NCBI GenBank assembly: GCA_002342365.1
Contig: DDPV01000026.1
Coordinates: 1-9,971 of the forward strand
Length of the DNA: 9,971 nt
Source: Burkholderiales bacterium UBA2459
GTDB taxonomy: Bacteria; Pseudomonadota; Gammaproteobacteria; Burkholderiales; Burkholderiaceae_E
Direction: 5' to 3'
The stretch's first letter is position 1. The number at the start of each line of letters is the position of its first letter. This document shows, piece by piece, positions 7,163 through 9,971 of this stretch. The notes below the pieces were generated by a model. The model searched no databases and was not told where the DNA came from. It saw only the letters and a program-made list of their open reading frames with translations. Made by a program: the position numbers and the translations under genes.

Positions 7163-7546
7163 ATGAGCATTCACGGTTCCATCAATGTCCTCGGAACAGC
7201 TTTAATGGCCTGTTCCTACGACCCGGTCACAGGATTTTTTCGCGACGGATGCTGTGAGACCGGCCCGCAGGATCTGGGCAGTCACACGGTATGCTGCAAG
7301 CTGAGCGAAGGCTTTTTGAGCTTTTCCAAATCCGTGGGCAACGATTTGTCGACCCCACTGCCGCAATACCGATTTCCCGGGCTCAAACCCGGTGATCGCT
7401 GGTGCGTTTGCGCATCGCGTTGGCTTCAGGCTTACGAGGCAGGCTTTGCCCCACCGGTGATTCTGGAGGCAACCCATGAGGCAGCCTTGCGCATCGTGCC
7501 GCTTGAGGCCTTGATGGAGATGGCTTTTTCAGCCCGCAAAGACTGA
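7163..7546 (+). CDS. DUF2237 family protein
   Basis: A 127-residue protein recognisable as DUF2237 (PF09996) from the blocks NVLGTALMACSYDPVTGFFRDGCCETGPQDLGSHTVC (8-44), FSKSVGNDLSTP (54-65), FPGLKPGDRWCVCASRW (71-87) and APPVILEATHEAAL (96-109). The function of this family is not established. Seven cysteines (17, 30, 31, 44, 45, 81, 83) are concentrated in the conserved blocks, which suggests metal binding or thiol chemistry; this is inference. There is no signal peptide or membrane segment. The frame is open further upstream (to 7043), but homology begins right after the ATG at 7163, and a likely promoter overlaps the upstream alternative ATG codons. The Shine-Dalgarno match (TTGGA) is weak. 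It diverges from the GMC gene and converges on the cytochrome b gene. Confidence 0.88.
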   Translation: MSIHGSINVLGTALMACSYDPVTGFFRDGCCETGPQDLGSHTVCCKLSEGFLSFSKSVGNDLSTPLPQYRFPGLKPGDRWCVCASRWLQAYEAGFAPPVILEATHEAALRIVPLEALMEMAFSARKD

Positions 7547-7558
7547 AGGCGAGGCAAG

Positions 7559-7583
7559 GCTCGAGCCGATTCCCCAATCGAGC
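7559..7583. terminator. Weak hairpin between convergent genes
   Basis: The 40 bp between the DUF2237 and cytochrome b stops can form either GCTCGA (7559-7564) with TCGAGC (7578-7583), or a tighter CGATT/AATCG stem (7567-7571 and 7576-7580) with a CCCC loop. There is no T tract on either side, so it is only a weak terminator candidate. Confidence 0.2.
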
Positions 7584-7586
7584 GGC

Positions 7587-8207
7587 TTACTTCTCGATCT
7601 CTCGGCTCCCGAAAATCATCGCGCCGAGCAAAGGAATGCGCAAGACGACTGCGTAATAAGCGATGGCAACCAGATGCAGGCCAATCATCAGCAGCAAGGC
7701 CGGTTTGCCGACGGTTTTGTGATACCAGGTGGCCCAGGCAGACCATGCCCCGGGTACCGAAGCAGCAAAGGGTCCTGAAAAAGCGATCTCATCATCGGCA
7801 ATCAGCCCTGTGAGGGCCTGGAGCATGAGCAAACCGAGCATCAGCATGACCGCATAGCCCGCGGGCGGCGAGTGTCCGATCCAGCGTGCCTTTTCATCGC
7901 GTGTTAAACGCAGGTAAGCCCAAGCCTTGGCAGGCGAAGCCAGGAAATGACGAAAACGGGCATTTCGTGAACCGACCAATCCCCATAGCAGCCGAAAGCT
8001 CAGCAGTCCGAGCACCGTGTAGCCTAAAAGCGCATGCTGCTGCATCGCATCACCGCCTTTGAGCCCGGTCAGCACCAGACCCGTCACCGCAAAAGCGAGC
8101 AGCCAGTGAAACAAGCGAATCGGCCAATCCCAGACCGAAACAGGCTGGCTTAACGACGAAGCAGGTACTTGCATGCGATCATTCAGCTGTTGATCTTTCG
8201 CGTCCAT
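7587..8207 (-). CDS. Cytochrome b561-type (Ni/Fe-hydrogenase b subunit-like) four-helix membrane cytochrome
   Basis: A 206-residue inner-membrane di-heme b-type cytochrome. Four hydrophobic helices can be seen at about 33-49, 57-77, 117-138 and 168-190. Candidate heme ligands are His34 (RLFHW), His58 (HALLGY), His163 (WYHKTVG) and His178 (GLHLVAIAYY). The WDWPIRLFHW opening and the RWIGHSPPAGY turn (109-119) are typical of this family. Such proteins pass electrons between the quinone pool and a periplasmic partner. The adjacent divergent gene encodes a cytochrome c', and the two families often neighbour each other, so that is the likely partner (inference). The ATG at 8207 has only a weak GGGA site 8 bases upstream. 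Only 24 bp separate it from the cytochrome c' start. Confidence 0.9.
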   Translation of the reverse strand: MDAKDQQLNDRMQVPASSLSQPVSVWDWPIRLFHWLLAFAVTGLVLTGLKGGDAMQQHALLGYTVLGLLSFRLLWGLVGSRNARFRHFLASPAKAWAYLRLTRDEKARWIGHSPPAGYAVMLMLGLLMLQALTGLIADDEIAFSGPFAASVPGAWSAWATWYHKTVGKPALLLMIGLHLVAIAYYAVVLRIPLLGAMIFGSREIEK

Positions 8208-8217
8208 CGTTCATCCC

Positions 8218-8223
8218 AAGGAG
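8218..8223 (+). promoter_or_regulatory. Ribosome-binding site that fixes the cytochrome c' start
   Basis: AAGGAG ends 8 bases before the ATG at 8232. It favours that start over an in-frame ATG at 8169, and over the out-of-frame ATG at 8227 that lies only 3 bases from the site. Confidence 0.65.
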
Positions 8224-8231
8224 TCAATGCC

Positions 8232-8732
8232 ATGATCTCAACCCAAAGCCCAGCCCTTCGCTCAGTCAAGCCATCACCCTTTAAGCGCACCCTGGGATTG
8301 CTGCTGTGCAGCCTCAGCCTTGCGCTTGCTTCGCAAGCCCAGGCACAGTTTGCAAAGCCTGAAGATGCGATCAAGTATCGCAAAAATGCATTGTTTGTGA
8401 TGCAGCAGCATTTTGCACGCCTGGCCGCAATGGCACAGGGCAAGGCCCCCTATGATGCCAAGTTGGCTGCCGAAAACGCCGCGATCGTAGCCAACATGGC
8501 AGTGCTACCCTGGGCCGCCTTTGGCGAAGGCACCGACAAGGGTGACACCAAGGCCAAGCCCGAGATCTGGAAAGACAAGGATGGATTCAAGCTGGTCAAC
8601 GACAAGTTTCTGGTTGAAGTAGGCAAGCTCAAGACCGCTGCCGGCACCGGGAAGCTCGATGACCTCAAGGCAGCAGTGAGCGCTACCGGCGCCAGCTGCA
8701 AAGACTGCCATGATAACTATCGGGCCAAGTGA
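8232..8732 (+). CDS. Cytochrome c' (class II c-type cytochrome)
   Basis: A 166-residue precursor with a Sec signal ending AQA at 38, giving a mature protein of about 128 residues that begins QFAKPEDAIKYRK. This start and the C-terminal CKDCH heme site (156-160) with Arg164 after it closely follow Alcaligenes/Achromobacter cytochrome c'. There the proximal His and a neighbouring Arg sit in the same spacing, and a distal Leu (Leu16 there, Leu54 here) blocks the sixth heme position. The conserved ALPWAAFG-like block appears as VLPWAAFGEGT (91-101). The heme should be five-coordinate and high-spin, binding NO or CO in the periplasm; protection against nitric oxide is the role usually proposed. 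The gene (cycP in some species) is head-to-head with a cytochrome b gene. It is followed after 3 bp by an SDR gene. Confidence 0.95.
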   Translation: MISTQSPALRSVKPSPFKRTLGLLLCSLSLALASQAQAQFAKPEDAIKYRKNALFVMQQHFARLAAMAQGKAPYDAKLAAENAAIVANMAVLPWAAFGEGTDKGDTKAKPEIWKDKDGFKLVNDKFLVEVGKLKTAAGTGKLDDLKAAVSATGASCKDCHDNYRAK

Positions 8733-8735
8733 TTC

Positions 8736-9518
8736 ATGGTTCAGCGGCTTGCGGGCAAGCGAGCGCTGATTACCGGTGCAAGCCGCGGCATCGGACGCGC
8801 CATCGCGCTTGCCTTTGCACGCGAAGGTGCAAGCCTCGCCCTGCTTGCCACCCGGCTTGACGCGCTTGATGAACTGACTCAAGCCTGCGGGCTCCCGCAA
8901 TCAAGCTGCTTGTGCATTCAAGCAGACGTTCGCGATCGCAAAGCCTGCTTTGATGCGGTCCAAAAGCTTGAAGAAAGCTGGGGCGGGGTAGACGTTTTGG
9001 TCAATAACGCCGGAATTTATCGTTCCGGCGCATTTCTTGACTACGAACCTGAGGATTTTCAAGCGTTGCTCGATGTGAATCTTTTCGGGACCCTGCATTT
9101 GATGCAAGCGGCTTTACCCGGCATGCAAAGGCGCAGCGCAGGCAGCATCATCAACATCGCGTCGACCGCCGGCAAATGGGGTTCGCGTCATCAAAGCGCA
9201 TACAACGTCAGCAAACATGCGGTGGTCGGACTCACGCGTTGCGTGGCGCTTGAAACCGCAGCATCGGGTGTTCGTGTGAATGCGATTTGCCCGGGCTTTG
9301 TCCAGACCGATATGGTTGAAGACCTGAAAAAAGGCTACGCGAAGGTCTCGGGCGCCGATGTTGAAGCGATCGTCCAAGCCACGCTTTCGAGAATTCCCAT
9401 AGGCCGCATGCTGCAGCCCGAAGAGATAGCCCATCTTGCGGTGCTGCTTGCAAGCGACGAATCCAAGGCCATGACCGGGCAGTCGATCCTGGTCGATGGT
9501 GGCATGCTGCTTGTCTAG
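8736..9518 (+). CDS. Classical short-chain dehydrogenase/reductase (SDR)
   Basis: A 260-residue cytoplasmic NAD(P)-dependent oxidoreductase acting on an unidentified hydroxy or keto compound. The cofactor loop TGASRGIG is at 13-20, NNAG at 90-93, and the catalytic tetrad is Asn115, Ser143, Tyr156 and Lys160 (YNVSK). The CPGFVQT loop is at 185-191 and the C-terminal GQSILVDGG at 248-256. Arg40 just after the second strand hints at NADP(H), which is inference. Length and motifs resemble FabG-like 3-oxoacyl reductases and 3-hydroxybutyrate dehydrogenases, but the substrate cannot be told apart by eye. It begins 3 bp after the cytochrome c' stop without a clear Shine-Dalgarno site, so translational coupling to that gene is likely. 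Its end overlaps the next gene. Confidence 0.92.
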   Translation: MVQRLAGKRALITGASRGIGRAIALAFAREGASLALLATRLDALDELTQACGLPQSSCLCIQADVRDRKACFDAVQKLEESWGGVDVLVNNAGIYRSGAFLDYEPEDFQALLDVNLFGTLHLMQAALPGMQRRSAGSIINIASTAGKWGSRHQSAYNVSKHAVVGLTRCVALETAASGVRVNAICPGFVQTDMVEDLKKGYAKVSGADVEAIVQATLSRIPIGRMLQPEEIAHLAVLLASDESKAMTGQSILVDGGMLLV

Positions 9519-9971
9519 CGAAACGCTGATTGCCCTCCTTGTCATCGCGGGCTATGGGCTCGTGTTGTGGGCGGCCATGCGATGGCGGGGCAGACAGGCC
9601 CAGAGCCCATGGATGAGCCTGCTGCGGGGTTTCTTCCCGAGCTGGCATTTTTTTGACCGGATCGGCCATCGACCGCTTTTGCAGATTCGTGCGCTTCAAG
9701 GCGATGCCGACTGGTCGCGCTGGCAAAGCTTTCAACCCCGCAGCAAGCGCTCCTGGCATGGGCTATTTTTCCAGCCGCAAGCGAGTGCGCAACTTTTTCA
9801 GCAAAGTCTGATCGATCAGCTCGCCCTCGAACTGGGCGATCAGCAACTGAGCAATGAAGCCTTGCTTGATCGTAGTGCTTATCAGAGCGTTCAAGGTTTC
9901 GCCGATTCGCTTGTTCGTTTGCGTGACGAAAAAGCTCACGGTATGCAGTTCAGATTGCTGCTGATCGACCC
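9496..9971 (+). CDS. Membrane-anchored protein of unknown family (partial, cut by window end)
   Basis: An open frame runs without a stop to the window edge, giving at least 158 residues from the ATG at 9496. One hydrophobic helix (about residues 10-28) is followed by a basic RWRGRQ, predicting a short N-terminal anchor with the remainder probably cytoplasmic. The next segment is rich in Trp, Phe, His and Arg (FFPSWHFFDRIGHRPLLQ at 46-63; then two spaced Trp and SKRSWHGLFFQP), followed by a helical Gln/Leu-rich part. I do not recognise the family. The start is uncertain: ATG 9496, GTG 9499 and TTG 9511 are all possible, and TTG 9511 has a GGTGG 8 bases upstream. With the ATG it overlaps the SDR gene by 23 bp, indicating the same operon. 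Confidence 0.7.
   Translation, partial: MVACCLSSETLIALLVIAGYGLVLWAAMRWRGRQAQSPWMSLLRGFFPSWHFFDRIGHRPLLQIRALQGDADWSRWQSFQPRSKRSWHGLFFQPQASAQLFQQSLIDQLALELGDQQLSNEALLDRSAYQSVQGFADSLVRLRDEKAHGMQFRLLLID

Noticed and set aside
8177..8195. GATCA and TGATC arms flanking a CAGCTG, a possible operator upstream of cytochrome c'
   Set aside because: The arms are only 5 bp, lie inside the cytochrome b coding region, and do not match an FNR or NsrR consensus I know. GATC-containing words are common throughout the window.
9232..9759. A 175-residue minus-strand frame across the end of the SDR gene
   Set aside because: It is antisense to the SDR and to the membrane protein, both better supported. Its Arg/Pro/Ser-rich translation looks like a shadow frame.

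Overview
The window reads like a mid-GC betaproteobacterial chromosome, most likely Burkholderiales. The main support is a cytochrome c' very close in layout to that of Alcaligenes/Achromobacter, together with a TRAP-type solute-binding protein and a set of accessory catabolic enzymes. This is inference from recognisable protein families; no rRNA or other taxonomic marker is present. No tRNA, rRNA, CRISPR array, insertion sequence or phage gene was seen.

Layout, left to right. (1) A probable 40-residue membrane protein on the minus strand (11-133) diverges from a TRAP substrate-binding protein (356-1390). The spacer between them carries an 8-bp inverted repeat. (2) The TRAP protein is followed by a flavin reductase-family protein (1420-2088). 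That gene runs tail-to-tail into, and overlaps by 10 bp, an adenylosuccinate lyase/fumarase superfamily enzyme resembling 3-carboxymuconate cycloisomerase (2079-3455, minus). (3) Head-to-head with the lyase, 32 bp away, is an exported glycerophosphodiester phosphodiesterase with a Tat-like signal (3488-4537). It ends at a nested inverted repeat that probably terminates transcription from both sides. (4) A minus-strand pair follows: a GMC-family FAD oxidoreductase (5417-7048) and then a BtuF-like protein without a signal peptide (4572-5372). (5) Divergent from the GMC gene is a DUF2237 protein (7163-7546), with a plausible promoter in between. (6) A four-helix cytochrome b (7587-8207, minus) and a cytochrome c' (8232-8732, plus) are head-to-head with 24 bp between start codons. 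(7) The cytochrome c' gene runs with a 3-bp gap into an SDR oxidoreductase (8736-9518). The SDR overlaps a membrane-anchored protein of unknown family that continues past the right edge.

How the genes may work together. The left half looks like uptake and oxidation of small organic acids: an uptake receptor, a flavin-dependent redox partner and a lyase. No complete pathway is present, and the TRAP membrane subunits are absent from the window. The cytochrome c'/cytochrome b pair is a small membrane-to-periplasm redox module of the kind linked to nitric oxide handling. Gene density is high: tail overlaps, very short head-to-head gaps and stop/start coupling leave little room for regulatory DNA. 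I see no clear new multi-gene system. The least explained items are the membrane protein at the right edge, the signal-less BtuF-like protein, the DUF2237 protein and the 40-residue protein.
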